Shown here piece after piece: positions 12,401 to 21,890 of a stretch of 64,000 bases of DNA. Each line of letters starts with the position of its first letter. The stretch's first letter is position 1. The translations under genes and the position numbers were made by a program. The notes under the pieces were generated by a model. That model did no database searches and was not told where the DNA came from. It saw only the letters and a program-made list of their open reading frames with translations. This stretch comes from Elmis aenea (lineage: Eukaryota > Arthropoda > Insecta > Coleoptera > Elmidae): positions 49,854,970 through 49,918,969 of the forward strand of contig OX393579.1 in NCBI GenBank assembly GCA_947652605.1, given 5' to 3'.

Positions 12401-13318
12401 TCTTTTTTTTAATGAGAAGCGCAAAACTATTTTTTTTTCAAGATTTTTTTTCATAAAATAGTTGCTCTTAAATCATAGATTTTCATGACCAATTTAACCA
12501 ACTCTGTATCTCTTACCGTTTATGAGATACCCATGCTGTTCAAAATAAATGAGTATAGCTTCTGTTTATCATGAATACTTTAAAATGATAAATCCTCAAT
12601 AAAATCGAAAATGTAGGTAAATATAAAGTAATAAAAATTATTAACAAAACTGTAAGTTATAATTTTGGTGAAATTTTTAACAAAAAGAAATTGTGTTGTT
12701 ATATTTTTAATAGTATCTATTAAAAAAACTTTTTCTTTTATATTCCACTTTTATTTTTCATCAAATGAAAATAAATTTTTTAAAAATAGCACTTGTTGTT
12801 GTTATTATTATAATAATTAAGGATGATTTAAGTGAAATATTAGTCCTTTAAATAACGTTTATAATAATTCATTAATTTTGAAAGTGTGGTATGTCCATTT
12901 GGGTATAACAAAATCTTTATTTTCTTCTGCTATCGCTGATAAAAAACTATTGGATAATAAATTTATATTATCTAACACCATAACATACATAAAAGTTGTC
13001 TTACAGTGCTCTTACCATTATTTTTAAATCTATTGAAACGTAAAACTTAAATATCTCGCAATTACCAAAAATTTGCTTGCTTCACTTTCAAAACAAACGT
13101 CTTATTTGTTCCTTAGACCAAGTCCCAGTTAGGATAAATATAACTCCATGTACACTTTTTTTAAATTATTATATTAATGGACAAATAATTTGGACAAAAT
13201 GTATTTTTTCTCATTGTTGATTAAAGCGTAGTTATTAAAAATTAAATTACCAGTTGAAATTATTAAAAACAAATAAATACACACCTTGATAAAAAATTTC
13301 TTGTCTTCCTTTCTCCAT
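3234..13318 (-). CDS. T-box transcription factor, Dorsocross/Tbx6-like, 5' four exons (3' part outside window)
   Basis: Coding exons at 13318-13285, 11591-11492, 4592-4362 and 3408-3234 join with matching phases (1/2, 2/1, 2/1, then phase 0) and give 180 codons. The product has an 11-residue leader and then a T-box from [20 protein letters not shown] through [44 protein letters not shown] and [14 protein letters not shown]-box proteins are nuclear DNA-binding factors. The SPATG, CRYKY and WAP segments are most like the insect Dorsocross group (from memory of the family), which patterns amnioserosa and dorsal mesoderm; a Brachyury-like reading is less likely. The LKLTN segment is followed by TPTPPLGQ, an unusual loop. 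The exon carrying the remaining T-box (normally NxxITxLKIxxNPFAKGFR) is not found in 1-3233, so it lies further left. Introns are 1.7, 6.9 and 0.95 kb and rich in transposons. Confidence 0.88.
3765..3828 (-). mobile_element. single hAT terminus relic
   Basis: The segment ends in CAGCCCTG at 3828 and, read on the minus strand, begins CAGGGCTGTCCAACTGGCTG followed by GGCCCG-rich sequence, a typical hAT end. No matching opposite end or 8-bp duplication is seen, so it is a solo-end relic within T-box intron 3. Confidence 0.5.
4362..4592 (-). CDS. T-box gene exon 3 (core T-box)
   Basis: This 231-bp exon has acceptor TTTCAG ending at 4593 and donor GTAAAT from 4361. It encodes [19 protein letters not shown] through [14 protein letters not shown] and QPISFGR. 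The open frame that continues into the upstream intron (toward 4675) is not coding; the splice acceptor sets the true start. Confidence 0.9.
4705..5130 (+). repeat. half copy of the palindrome at 17246-18027
   Basis: It runs parallel to 17310-17700: CTTAGACGTCTGCTTTCG, then AGAGGAGCGGTAAATTTAGG, then ACCTTCACAGGGGGCTGAAA occur in the same order with small changes. The reverse arm is absent here, so this is a truncated copy in T-box intron 2. Confidence 0.7.
5131..6899. other. T-box intron 2, mainly single-copy; candidate enhancer at 6240-6780
   Basis: 5150-5340 has GC-rich hAT-like text (CCCCGGGCCTCACAA, GCTGCCCCAGGC) without clear ends. From about 5340 onward no repeat family seen elsewhere in the window is found. 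6240-6780 is more GC-balanced than its surroundings and free of palindromes, as expected for a conserved intronic control region of a developmental regulator, but no specific binding-site cluster can be proved by eye. Confidence 0.35.
6900..7504. mobile_element. palindromic CAGGGTGGTCC-type MITE, copy 2
   Basis: 605 bp with TA on both sides (6898-6899, 7505-7506). The left end CAGGGTGGTCAAAATTCG and the right end TCGAATTTGGACCATCCTG are inverse. The arms (AACTCAGAACAGTTCTCAAA at ~6990 and its inverse near 7400) pair through most of the element. Same family and length as 175-780. Confidence 0.85.
7630..8060 (+). repeat. dispersed repeat shared with 51440-51850 (inverted)
   Basis: The stretch with CAACCTTCAAAGCCGATTAA, GTCACGGCACATTTAATA and TTGCTTCCACTTTCC, followed by a CAGGGTG element end at 7881, is matched in reverse order and orientation near 51840 down to 51440. 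It is a transposon relic with two copies here, one in the T-box gene and one in the kinase-KEN gene. Confidence 0.65.
8061..9006. other. T-box intron 2, no feature recognised
   Basis: AT-rich sequence with short ORFs only. No domain, repeat family or element end is recognised. 8999-9006 (ATCTCAGT) is the left target-site duplication of the hAT that follows. Confidence 0.5.
9007..10740 (+). mobile_element. hAT element with decayed transposase, 8-bp TSD
   Basis: The left end CAGGGCCGGCCCAAGG and the right end GAGCCGTCCCTG are imperfect inverted termini. ATCTCAGT flanks both sides (8999-9006, 10741-10748), the 8-bp duplication typical of hAT. The plus strand keeps broken transposase text: [16 protein letters not shown] near 9300, [12 protein letters not shown] near 9404, STKRWDIL near 9510, then a helical segment at 9767-10090. 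This resembles ZMYM1-type hAT proteins. Stops and frameshifts make it inactive. A run of 14 G lies at 10675-10688. Confidence 0.88.
9300..10090 (+). pseudogene. hAT transposase remnant (ZMYM1-like)
   Basis: Reading frames at 9280-9400, 9395-9649 and 9767-10090 carry successive pieces of one transposase: a DGANM-like catalytic-core motif, the CxxHSLNL-type segment and the downstream helical part. Frames change and stops intervene, so no full protein can be made. The C-terminal dimerisation segment is missing or unrecognisable. Confidence 0.7.
10749..11491. other. T-box intron 2, single-copy stretch near exon 2
   Basis: No transposon ends are recognised. 10850-10940 is GC-richer and includes GACAAGTTAACACTTGACTT, which contains CACTTGA (10892-10898), the consensus of NK-2/Tinman-type homeodomain sites. 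With Dorsocross genes acting in heart mesoderm this is suggestive, but a single 7-mer proves little. Confidence 0.3.
11492..11591 (-). CDS. T-box gene exon 2 (start of T-box)
   Basis: This 100-bp exon has acceptor ATAG at 11593-11592 and donor GTAAGT from 11491. It encodes [16 protein letters not shown] and then [16 protein letters not shown], the canonical N-terminal T-box strand. It was too short to show as a long ORF and was found by translating toward exon 3. Confidence 0.87.
11681..11883. repeat. near-perfect ~200-bp hairpin in T-box intron 1
   Basis: The left arm from ACAAGGGAACCTCACTTGGT is mirrored by the right arm ending GAGGTTCCCTTGT at 11883. Arms are about 85 nt with few mismatches around a ~35-nt loop. 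The right arm lies within an open minus frame, but this is a by-product. It starts 90 bp from exon 2 and would fold strongly in the pre-mRNA. Probably a small foldback MITE. Confidence 0.75.
12001..12560. mobile_element. decayed palindromic CAGGGTGTCC MITE
   Basis: Starts CAGGGTGTCCCAGTAATAG at 12001. The core is a clear inverted repeat (TTTACCCATCTTCATTTG at ~12268 and its inverse near 12345-12365), and outer arms around 12075 and 12470 pair weakly. The right terminus is eroded. Confidence 0.55.
12561..13284. other. T-box intron 1 proximal part, no feature recognised
   Basis: AT-rich with no repeats, ORFs of merit or element ends recognised. Confidence 0.5.
13285..13318 (-). CDS. T-box gene exon 1, coding part
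   Basis: The ATG at 13318 is followed by 11 codons ([11 protein letters not shown]) plus one base, then a donor reading AAG/GTGTGT-like at 13284. An in-frame TGA lies 24 nt upstream of the ATG, so this is the first usable start in the frame. The single leftover G joins AC at the start of exon 2 to make an Asp codon. Confidence 0.72.
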
Positions 13319-13426
13319 GACAACAACCGATCTCCACAAAATTCAACGAAAGTAACGCACTTAACACCGACTCGAAGAACTTGCACGAAAACTCCAAGTC
13401 AAAGCACTGCTACCGAAAATGTGTCA

Positions 13427-13432
13427 AACTGA
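13427..13432 (-). promoter_or_regulatory. possible initiator (TCAGTT) of the T-box gene
   Basis: An arthropod-type initiator TCAGTT lies on the minus strand about 110 nt upstream of the T-box ATG, within a locally GC-richer stretch (13300-13690). No TATA box is seen about 30 nt upstream. The transcription start is inferred from this motif only. Confidence 0.3.
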
Positions 13433-14131
13433 ACTTTTGTACGGGTTCCCGGTTTACCAACCCCCACAAAACCCACCCCGTGAGTTTTTATTGGCCACAG
13501 CCAATGGTAGTTTACAATCCACGTGCTTTCGGAGCCTGTTATTGGTAAAGGCGACCTGCTAAGTGAGGTCCTCTTCGCATACCTCAATTCCAAAACGTTA
13601 TCACCGATCTTTACAGTTGTCTAGGACGCGACGCCTTGACCGAAGAATTGCAAACAACAATTAAAAGGGTGATACGACGTCCTGGGGGGTACGAAAACAA
13701 CGACATTATTTTGAAATTAGTCATTCTCATACCAGTACTTTATCAATTGTAAATTTGAAAGATAAATACGCCATTTAATAGACTATGTGTTATCAGCACA
13801 ACCCCTTTGTGCTTCTGTAAATATTTTGCAACGAGTGCATACTTTCAGATTTGTAAATATTTTGTTCCCAATAATTAACATATTTTAGGTAAATGGAATA
13901 GACGAGTCATACCTACACATCTTTCAAAAATACACGCAAGTTCGCTAAAAAAAATTATCTTATTGTAAGTTTGGGTAACTTTGTTCTTTAGGATATAATT
14001 GCTCAACTATTAATAAAAACATTACATAGCTCATTATTTGAATCCATAGATACATTTACATATTTACATTTACACAGTAAAGGGTACGTTGTCAATTTTA
14101 ACAACAAAATGATACGGAATTGAAACTATAC
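13433..14131. other. 5' flank of the T-box gene
   Basis: 13433-13690 is GC-richer than most of the window (for example GGTTTACCAACCCCCACA and AGGACGCGACGCCTTGACC), consistent with a promoter-proximal region. Short ORFs here have no domain. 13690-14131 is AT-rich with nothing recognised. Confidence 0.4.
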
Positions 14132-14300
14132 AGGGTGATTCAGTTTGACTGTCGCACCCCTATAACTTTGTTATTTTAAGAGGAAACCCCTAAAAACTTT
14201 ATATTTTTGTAAATCGTGGCAATTTCTTTATGGAATGACATTCAAGTGTTTTTTCTACGATGAAATATCTCAGTCTGACGATAGTCCTGTGTTTTTGAAA
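14132..14300 (+). repeat. MITE fragment (CAGGGTGATTCAGTTTGACT end)
   Basis: A single left end of the family at 1713-2568 and 58330-58837, with the shared text GTCGCACCCCTATAACTTTG. The opposite arm is replaced by the LINE fragment that follows. Confidence 0.65.
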
Positions 14301-14905
14301 AACTCCAGGAGTTTCTTCAAGGGTGTTTTTTTTTAGCTCATCTTGGTTGGCTTTTTCCATCCCTAGAAGTCTGCGCCGGTAGGGTGTGAATACTTCACAC
14401 TGTCATATTACGTGAAGAGGAGTTTCTTCTTCTTCACCACATCCTCTGCATATATAGGTCTCTGAGAGCCCTATTATGTAGAAGTTTGTTTAGCCCACAG
14501 TGTCCTGTGACAAGTCCTGTGGCTGCTTTGATGTCTGCTCTGCTCATCCTGAGCATTTCTTCTGTCTTTTCTTTAGAGACCTTGGAATGGGCTTGTCCTG
14601 CAACTTTTTTCCAATGAGCATTATGCCCTTGTGTTAATATGTCAGTAAGACACCGCTTGGCTGTTCCATATGATGTTCCAACTGCGGGTTCTGGTCCGAA
14701 GAAAGGTGTCTCGCTGCCAATTTTGGTTAGGCGATCTGCCTCCTCATTCCCTGGTATATTAGTGTGCCCTGGGCACCATACCAGTTTAACATTATTCCTG
14801 CTTCCTAGCACGTTGAGTGCTTGTATGCAGTTCAGAACAAGTCCTGAGTTTACTTCCGGCGAGCCAAGAGCTTTTAACGCTGCTTGGCTGTCGGACACTA
14901 TGAAG
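14301..14905 (-). pseudogene. LINE ORF2 C-terminal fragment with RNase H domain
   Basis: The minus strand from ~14905 encodes the end of an RNase H fold: SDSQAALKAL, then KLVWCPGHTNIPGNEEADRL with the late His and Asp of the active site. A DIKAATGLVTGHCGLNKLL segment follows, then, after a frame change near 14450, YICRGCGEEEETPLHVI and a stop where a zinc-knuckle Cys is expected. Beyond it the text continues QCEVFTPYRRRLLG. RNase H-bearing non-LTR elements (I, R1, LOA and relatives) have this order. 5' truncated, with a frameshift and a stop. Confidence 0.8.
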
Positions 14906-14917
14906 ATTCTTTCATTT

Positions 14918-15408
14918 TTATACTGTACTATTTTTTCGTTTAAGAAAATCGTATACGATTTTTAATACAAAAATTTCGTTCAAGAATTTAGCATGGAAAA
15001 TATGAACCATTTACATTGTACTATTTTTTGGTACGAAAACTCCAATATATTTTGGTTACTTTTTAGTAACTTTTATCATATTTTATTGGCACCTTGAGTA
15101 ACCATGTCAAATGTTCAATTTGATCACAGAACAGAAAGCGAATCATTTTCAAATTTAACGTATATTTAACGCTTGTTCCATTCTACATATTTATTCCTAC
15201 AAAATAAATTGTGAGGGATAACGGTAATAAGTAGTATTTAACATCGTTTGATTGTTTCAGTTAACCTAACCCACAAAATAAAATTGGACGCATTTAGGGC
15301 ACGTAGTAATTTCGTACGAATTTTTCGTTCAAAATTTTTAATTTCTGATTGACACCGTACTAGAAAATCGTATACGATTTTCTTAAACGAAAAAATAGTA
15401 TAGTATAA
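14918..15408. mobile_element. TIR element, ~38-bp termini, ~490 bp
   Basis: The left end ACTATTTTTTCGTTTAAGAA continuing to AATCGTATACGATTTT is repeated in inverse at 15360-15405. The interior keeps partial copies (GTACTATTTTTTGG near 15020). Terminal TATACT-like sequence occurs on both sides; the exact duplication length is unclear, so no superfamily is assigned. A non-autonomous DNA transposon is the simplest reading. Confidence 0.65.
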
Positions 15409-15415
15409 AACAGAC

Positions 15416-15545
15416 TTAACTAGACAAAACACGATCGCTGTAGTAATTGACATTTTATAACTTGTCTAATTGTGTTTTATGATTTTTCTACAAAAAAAAT
15501 CATAATTTGGTGAGTATTAAATTGAAAATGGACTTTCTGCCAATT
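15416..15545 (+). repeat. fragment of the 1713-2568 MITE core
   Basis: The text ACACGATCGCTGTAGTAATTG followed by CTTGTCTAATTGTGTTTTAT matches the core arm at 2045-2165. No ends remain. Confidence 0.65.
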
Positions 15546-17245
15546 TGCTTTTCTGGGTTTACTTATCCTCGTCTTTTACTTTATCTATTATCGTAATGTG
15601 ACAAGACCCTCTCCAAAACTTCATTTCCATTGCTCTTGTTCTCTGTTCTTAATATTTAGACATGGCCCAAAGTTCACTTACAGTTTTGTACGAAAGATTT
15701 AAAGATATTGGTTATGGTGTTTAAGAAACTACTTTTGCTCCATAACACTGGATTTAATTTTGGACTTATTGATCTCCATTTTCCTAGTTTATTTAACATG
15801 TCTTTTGTGGTAAACAATATTGAAACATTGGATGTTTTCATTTGACAGTGCGTGAATAAATCTACAACTTTTTCCCCAAAAATATTTTTGTACCAAGTAT
15901 AACTGAGTTATTAACGATTAAAAAAATGCCTATTTTGTGTTTTGTTTATTATCTAGCGTGCCATGGACTTTTTTTACAACATTAAAGCATCACTGAACAG
16001 GTCTCAGAAAGAGAACAATTTGTCTTATTTAAACTTCTTTGTAGCTCTTACCGTTTACGAGACCCCAATAGTGGTTCTTTTATGTGGGCCAACCTGTACA
16101 TATTTTTTTAAATAAGTTTTTAGAATCCGTTTTAAAATTTCAAATGTATCATGTTGATAAAGCCGCGGTGGATTACCGATTTTTAATCAAATATGACTAT
16201 AACCACAACATGGATATGAATCACTGAAATCAACACAAATTTAGTTTTTTTATATTAATTTATCTCTCGACGTGTTAAATTTCTCTTCTATGCCAGCAGT
16301 CAAATGACTACACTAATTGCTCAGTGGTGCTCATTATGATCTTGCACATTCAAAAGCCATCAAAAAGGCACCACCATCAGGTAGACATCAAACTACTTTC
16401 TTCCTAAATTACCCATTGTTACATAATGTTTATTCTTAAGCTGAACATTGTTCTTCCTAATATTTTGTACGGATTTTAATACATCAGTTATATACCACAA
16501 ATATTTTAAATTTCTCTTATTTTGCTAAAGATATTTTTTAAAATTATCTCCGTAGGTAGGTACTTAAACATAACTATACTTAGACAGCGATAAACTGTTG
16601 GGTGATTCATTTATTAATATAAATAACCTTACTTAAAAATCTTTTTTTTTTCGAAGGATAATAATTTTGCAATCACTTTAATGTTTTGTTGATTTTGGAC
16701 TAATTATAATGTTAGTGTTAGCCTGTTAGGGTTGAATTTCTTAGTGGATCCGTACATCACGTGTTAGTCTGCATGTTGGCACAATCTCTCCATTAGGAAG
16801 CTCTAAAATAATTAGTAGATGCATGTCAATAGCTTTCTTATCAACTTCTGATTGTAAATGATAAGATTAATGGTAAACTATGCTATGTTAATGCAATATG
16901 GCACCAACCCTAAACGACCACAATATAACGTAGATATTTTCAGTAACACATTAAGAAAATATATAAGTGTAGAATGCAGACGTCAAAGTAAAAAACAACT
17001 TAGTAAATATGTTACATTATTTTTTTACTATAGTGTGTCCACAAGATCATGACTACTTCCAATATCTCGTATTTTTCAGGAATGGCCGAATGGCCCCTAA
17101 AAACCGTATATAGATAGGTATTATTAAATCGTGGAAAAAGCTGCATACAACGGTTAATAATTGTAGGTACTTTAAATTTTTATGTATATTGAAAAGCATT
17201 TTAGGTCTCTTGCGGTTGATTTTTCCGAGAAAAATGCCAGATATA
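15546..17245. other. intergenic DNA, one weak MITE end, otherwise nothing recognised
   Basis: Around 15960-16100 a stretch ending CAACCTGTACATA with CTTACCGTTTACGAGACCCC resembles the right end of the CAGGGTGG family. The rest is AT-rich DNA without coding signal. ORFs here (for example 16858-17052) match nothing. Confidence 0.4.
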
Positions 17246-18027
17246 CAGGGTGTTTCTTAAATATTGCGAAAAAATTCGGAAGGCAATTCCTTATCGAAAA
17301 TTAAGGGGGGCTTTTATATAATTTTTTCCTTTAGACGTCTCCTTTCGGAGTTACACCCCCCTAGAGAGGAGCGGTAAAATTAGGTTTTTATTTTATTTCT
17401 CAAATTTGGATAAATGTAGAAGAATGATATTTGGCAGATGTTTTGTACTTATTAAAAGCTTTTCCATAGTAATATTTTCAATCATCTCCCACCTTCACAG
17501 GGGGCTGAAAAGTGCGACCCCTGTTGGTTTTTTTCATCAGAACTTTATGGTGGGTTAAAATCTTGCAATAAAAAAATTTTTGTTTGTTTTTCTCTTAAAA
17601 CCTACAGTTTTTGAGTAAAAAATAAAATAAGTAAACATGAACCATTAAATATTCCAAATAAAAGGAATCATTTTGGTGGTTACCATAGTTTGTTTCTGTT
17701 CATGTTTTTTAATTGCAAAATTTTAACTCACCATATAGTTCTGATAAAAAAAAAACAACAGGGGTCGCACATTTCAACCCCCTGTGAAGGTGGGAGATGA
17801 TTGAAAATATTACTATGGGAAACCTTTTAATCAGTATAAAACATCTACGTAATATAATTCTCTTACATTTATCCAAATTTGAGAAATAAAATAAAAACCT
17901 AATTTTATCGCTCCTCTTTAGGGGGGTAACTCCGAAAGGAGACGTCTAAGGAAATTTTTTTATATAAAATACCCCCCTTAATTTTTGATAAGGAATCACC
18001 TCCCGATTTTTTTTTGCTATATTTAAT
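17246..18027. mobile_element. palindromic CAGGGTGTTTC MITE, long arms
   Basis: It begins CAGGGTGTTTCTTAAATA after TA. The left arm (TTTAGACGTCTCCTTTCGG, GGAGCGGTAAAATTAGG, CCTTCACAGGGGGCTGAAA) is mirrored in the right arm (17745-18010). Arms are about 330 nt, meeting near 17650. The right-hand CAGGG end is eroded. A half copy is at 4705-5130. Confidence 0.8.
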
Positions 18028-19352
18028 GTCATGAAGACAACAATTTAACACATTTATTTAAACAGATTTACTAATACATCCTGAGATCATCTTTTACAGA
18101 AATTATTGAAATAGAATTAGTATTATTCAAAATATCTGTTACAAAAATGATAAAATTTGACTCACAATTTAAATCAAATAATATTCACTTACATAGTTTA
18201 ATTTTGTGTTATTTGAGTGTTAAAATTGACACTACTTTTTACTGCAGTCAATTAAAAAAAAATGAATAAAGCTTTTATAACAAGCAATAAAATTTTGAAC
18301 GTATTTTTATGCTTTTGCATGCAGTTTTTTACTTTTTTAATTATAAATGAGGCTTCTAAGGTTGATTTAAAAAAAAAAACAAAAGGGATATTTGTTGTGG
18401 TCAATATCTCTGAGACAGTTATCTAAGTAGAGGGAAACTGGAAAAAAATTAAATTCAAAGTACCATAAAAATACACGTTGCCTTCAGTATTTGCACATTG
18501 AGAGCACGTTGTATAACAACCTTACCAAAACTTTCGCGCAGAAGTAGGTATGTATAACCTGCGTAAACCCTAGTTACAATTTTTTAGTAAAAAACATCCA
18601 GTTCACCTTTCAACATATTTACATTGTTGAATGCGTAGCCAATTGGGTTAAACATGCGAAAAACTATGAATTTTTTTGTCAATTTTTGTGGCTTGCGTTC
18701 AAAATTATCATTTAAATATTTTAAGAATCAGAGGGAAATTCTTTTTAGCGACACGTTAGTAAGTGTATTGGTAATGGTGACGCCAGTCTTTTGAAAGGGT
18801 GAAAGTCCGATGGGTTTGAGTCTGGACGCTTCTACTTAGTGTAGGCGACAGGATGACGGCGTTACGCCTCCTGCTGCTTTTTAACACTCTGCCAAAAGTC
18901 AAGAGGCTTATTGGCGGAAATGTAACCGATACTGCTAATATGTTTATGACTCGGAATACCTGTATAAGTAATTGGAATTCTGAAACAGGTAGAAAAATTA
19001 CGTGAAACGTTATTGGGGTACTCAGATTATTATGAACTTTGCATTTAGGTACTTACTCGTGAATTTGAGGAACTTCCAGTGACACGTTTATGTCTTTTAA
19101 AGCCCTAAGTGCTGCATGATTTCCGGGCTCCTAATGTCCGTAACTGTGTACAATTGTAACCCAAAATAAGCTCATGGAATTTTTCAAATCACAGTTTCAT
19201 TTGTAACCCACCTAGTAGACTTGTGGTTGAAATAATTAAATACATTTTGTTATTTACAAAAATAGTATACTTACTTAAAAAAAAGCAATATTTTTTTGCA
19301 GTCAAACTGTTTCATTGAAATTAGATCAAAAATGAATGTTTAATTATTGTAA
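18028..19352. other. intergenic DNA with an unexplained GC-rich block at 18770-18960
   Basis: Most is AT-rich and featureless. 18770-18960 (GGTGACGCCAGTC, AAAGGGTGAAAGTCCGATGG, GTAGGCGACAGGATGACGGC) is distinctly GC-richer. It shows no ORF, no clear inverted ends and no match elsewhere in the window. A structured RNA or a retroelement 5' region is possible; neither can be supported here. Confidence 0.35.
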
Positions 19353-19360
19353 CTCTAGGG

Positions 19361-19575
19361 CAGTGTTTCTCAAACTTTTTACCCCAAGGACCCATTTCAA
19401 AATTAAAAACTTTTAGAGGACCCCAATGGAATTGTTTTATAAACAATCTTTTTGGTTTTAATTTAGCGTGGCAAATTAATTTGGATGGTTTTCGAACATT
19501 TTTAAGGCTCTGGGACCCCTTCAGAAGGACTCAGGGACCCCCAGGGGTTCGCGGACCTCACTTTGAGAACCACTG
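19361..19575. mobile_element. non-autonomous hAT, 215 bp, TSD CTCTAGGG
   Basis: The ends CAGTGTTTCTCAAACTTTTT and (right, inverse) TTTGAGAACCACTG are typical hAT termini. CTCTAGGG occurs at 19353-19360 and at 19576-19583, an exact 8-bp duplication. The interior has CCCCAAGGACCC-type sequence near both ends. Confidence 0.9.
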
Positions 19576-19583
19576 CTCTAGGG

Positions 19584-20217
19584 CAGTGGTGCGCAAACCG
19601 TGGGTCGCGACCCCTCTGGATGTAACAAGAAAATTTTTGTGGGTTGCCAAATTCAAAGAAATTTATTTGACAATAAAAATATAAGGCTTTTTTCAACAAG
19701 TACCAGGTAACAGTAAGATTTTTTTTAAAAACGAACTGAAAGTATGAAAAATCAAAATGTATTTTTGAAAAAATATACAGTTCCTGAAAAGGCTTTACGG
19801 GCATCCTTAGAAGTTTCATATTTAATAGGGAAAATTTTGAAACCACATGCAATGATGCAATTGGACAATCACTCATTCTTCCTTCGGCAATGAAAAAGAC
19901 ATCAATTATCTCGCCGAATTTCCGCCATATCACGTAATATAGAATCAGTTCTGTTAAATCGAATACAAAACTCTCCTGTATTTGCTCTACAACTTGACGA
20001 AACTACTGACATTACTAAAATGTCTCAATTAATTGTTTTTGAAGATAACATATGAGAAGAATTTTTATGTTTAAAAAATTGGAAGGAAAAACAAATGGAA
20101 AGAAAATATTTGAAATTATTAATAGATATTTTGAAACAAATGACCTTACCTGGACACACTGTGTCACTGTTTGCACTGATGGTGCTGCAGCATTAACAAG
20201 TAGTAATAAAGGACTAA
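19584..20217 (+). pseudogene. hAT element left part with ZBED5-like transposase remnant
   Basis: A second hAT end (CAGTGGTGCGCAAACCGTGG) starts directly after the CTCTAGGG duplication. Downstream, in changing plus frames, come a PEKALRASLEVSYLIGK segment (~19785), FALQLDETTDITKMSQLIVF (~19980) carrying a catalytic Asp, and KTNGKKIFEIINRYFETND to CVTVCTDGAAALTSSNKGLI (20085-20217). This order fits ZBED5/SCAND3-type hAT transposases. It has stops and frameshifts and is interrupted by the MITE at 20221. Confidence 0.8.
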
Positions 20218-20220
20218 TAA

Positions 20221-20398
20221 CAGCCGTATTCATAGTCCTTCCTTGAGGAATAAGGATTCCTTATTCCTCGTTTCATGTTTCATAAATGTACCTTGACCGA
20301 ACAAGGAACCTTATTGGCTATTTTATCTCAAGGGAGGTTGCGAGCTTCCTTGAGGCTTCCTCAATCCTTAAGATAAGGAAGGACTATGAATACGGCTG
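20221..20398. mobile_element. 178-bp MITE with TAA duplication (PIF/Harbinger-like)
   Basis: The termini are perfect inverse copies for 24 nt, beginning CAGCCGTATTCATAGTCCTT on the left. TAA sits on both sides (20218-20220, 20399-20401), the 3-bp TWA duplication of PIF/Harbinger elements. The interior repeats AAGGAA and TTCCTT motifs. It is inserted into the hAT transposase remnant. Confidence 0.8.
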
Positions 20399-20580
20399 TA
20401 AATACTTGATAATATAATAGGAGTAGCAAGTTTCACAAGTTGACACATTATAAAATGCCCTTAAAAATATCTAAACAAATAGAGAATATTTCACCTGTAA
20501 TTAAATAAAATAATCCATAATTGTATTTCAATGAAATTGATTTTAGGACGTAAACAATCAAAAACCCACAACTTCAAACA
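20399..20580 (+). repeat. ~175-bp direct repeat, copy 1
   Basis: It runs from TAAATACTTGATAATATAAT through GATTTTAGGACGTAAACAAT to CCACAACTTCAAACAA. The same text with minor changes recurs at 21891-22064. The two copies flank the LINE fragment at 20665-21690. Confidence 0.85.
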
Positions 20581-20664
20581 AGAGTGACTTAAGTGCTGGT
20601 CAGAGTGGTACTCCAGTAAGTTATAATTATTATTATAATCGAGTAAAAAACCATCACAATATTT

Positions 20665-21540
20665 TTGCGTGGCAGAAGGGTCCATTTTAGTATTGAAATA
20701 TGTAATTGATCTACCTGCAAATATTTCCGGACTTACGATAGCCTATGCTGATGATACTTCAATACTCATTAAAGATAAAAATGTCAAACACCTTGAAGAA
20801 AGAGCCGAAAATATCATGTCAGAAGCAACACATTGGTTTCAAAGTAACAAACTATTGCTGAATGAAGGGAAAACAGTCAAACTCCATTTTAATCCAAGCC
20901 GTGTAGGTTGTCAGACAGAAATAAAATCTGCAAAATTACTTGGAATACGTTTGGACTCAAGAATAACCTGGTCTGCACATATAACTAATATGATCCCCAA
21001 GCTAAGCTTTGCTACCTATGCTATCAGGAGAATTAAACATATTGTGGGAACCGAAGAAGCCATAACAGCATACTATGCAATGTTCCATAGAATAATGTCA
21101 TATGCTATTGAAATCTGGGGACTCAGTGCCAGTGCAAAGATGTTTTCATACTTCAAAAACAAGCAGTGAGAGCAATCGAAGGCGCAAAAAATAGAAAACA
21201 TTGTAGACCTTTCTTCCAAAAACTTGGTATTTTGTCTATGCCAAGTGTTTACATATATAAACAACTCATCAAAGCTAAAAAAGAATCTTCTAATATTATT
21301 ACCCGTGGAGAAGAAACCTCATGGAATTTACGAACTGGCCAAAACCTCTCCGAACCCAGATCGAGAATAAAATCAACAGTGGCCCAAAATTTTCACATAA
21401 AGCTATTTAACAAACTACCAATGGATTGGAGAAATCTCCCAGAAAAGAGTTTTAAGGTCAAAATGAAGAATCACCTAATTAGTGCTTGTTACTACAACAT
21501 TGATGAATTTCTTAATAGTAAAATGTAACTCGACACCAAG
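20665..21540 (+). pseudogene. non-LTR reverse transcriptase C-terminal half, one frameshift
   Basis: It starts inside the RT domain (VAEGSILVL, then DLPANISGLTIAYADDTSIL with the catalytic YADD). It continues through KLLGIRLDSRITWSAHI and SYAIEIWGLSASAKM. The frame shifts by one base near 21166 and continues RAIEGAKNRKHCRPFFQKLG to FNKLPMDWRNLPEKSFK and a stop at 21528. The tail style fits Jockey/CR1-type LINEs. The first half of RT and the endonuclease are missing, so it is inactive. Confidence 0.85.
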
Positions 21541-21890
21541 GGATAAAGAGATATCCCCTCAGTCACCAATTAATTTTGTAAAATTGACTTATTATACTAT
21601 ACTTTTGCATACTTATTTTGTATTTGATATTTTGTATAATATTAATAAACTACTAACTACAAAAATAAAAGAGAAAGAACGTTAGTTATTTAAATATATA
21701 ATGTTAAGACTTAATTGTAGGTGTTATTAAATTACAGTTGAAAAAGCTTTTCTTATTAAACTGGAACAATGAGGATAATTATAATTGAATTCTGCTTAAA
21801 AATATCATTTTGATTTTAATGAAAGGTTTTTTTTTAAAATTAAATATATTCCCCTACTTGTGCAAAAGAGATTTTCTGAATTACTAACTC
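21541..21890. other. 3' part of the LINE fragment and unassigned AT-rich DNA
   Basis: Likely 3' untranslated sequence of the LINE up to about 21690 (AAAAATAAAAGAGAAAGAACG). The remainder is AT-rich without recognisable features. Confidence 0.4.

Noticed and set aside
13399..13593. 64-codon minus-strand frame beside the T-box promoter
   Set aside because: No domain. It overlaps the presumed transcription start and 5' flank of the T-box gene.
14639..14965. 108-codon plus-strand frame
   Set aside because: It is the antisense shadow of the LINE RNase H fragment on the minus strand.
18770..18960. tRNA gene or tRNA-derived SINE
   Set aside because: GGTTTGAGTCTGG is only loosely like a B box, no A box lies at the right distance and no cloverleaf can be drawn.
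19502..19933. 143-codon minus-strand frame
   Set aside because: It is antisense to hAT ends and to the plus-strand hAT transposase remnant.
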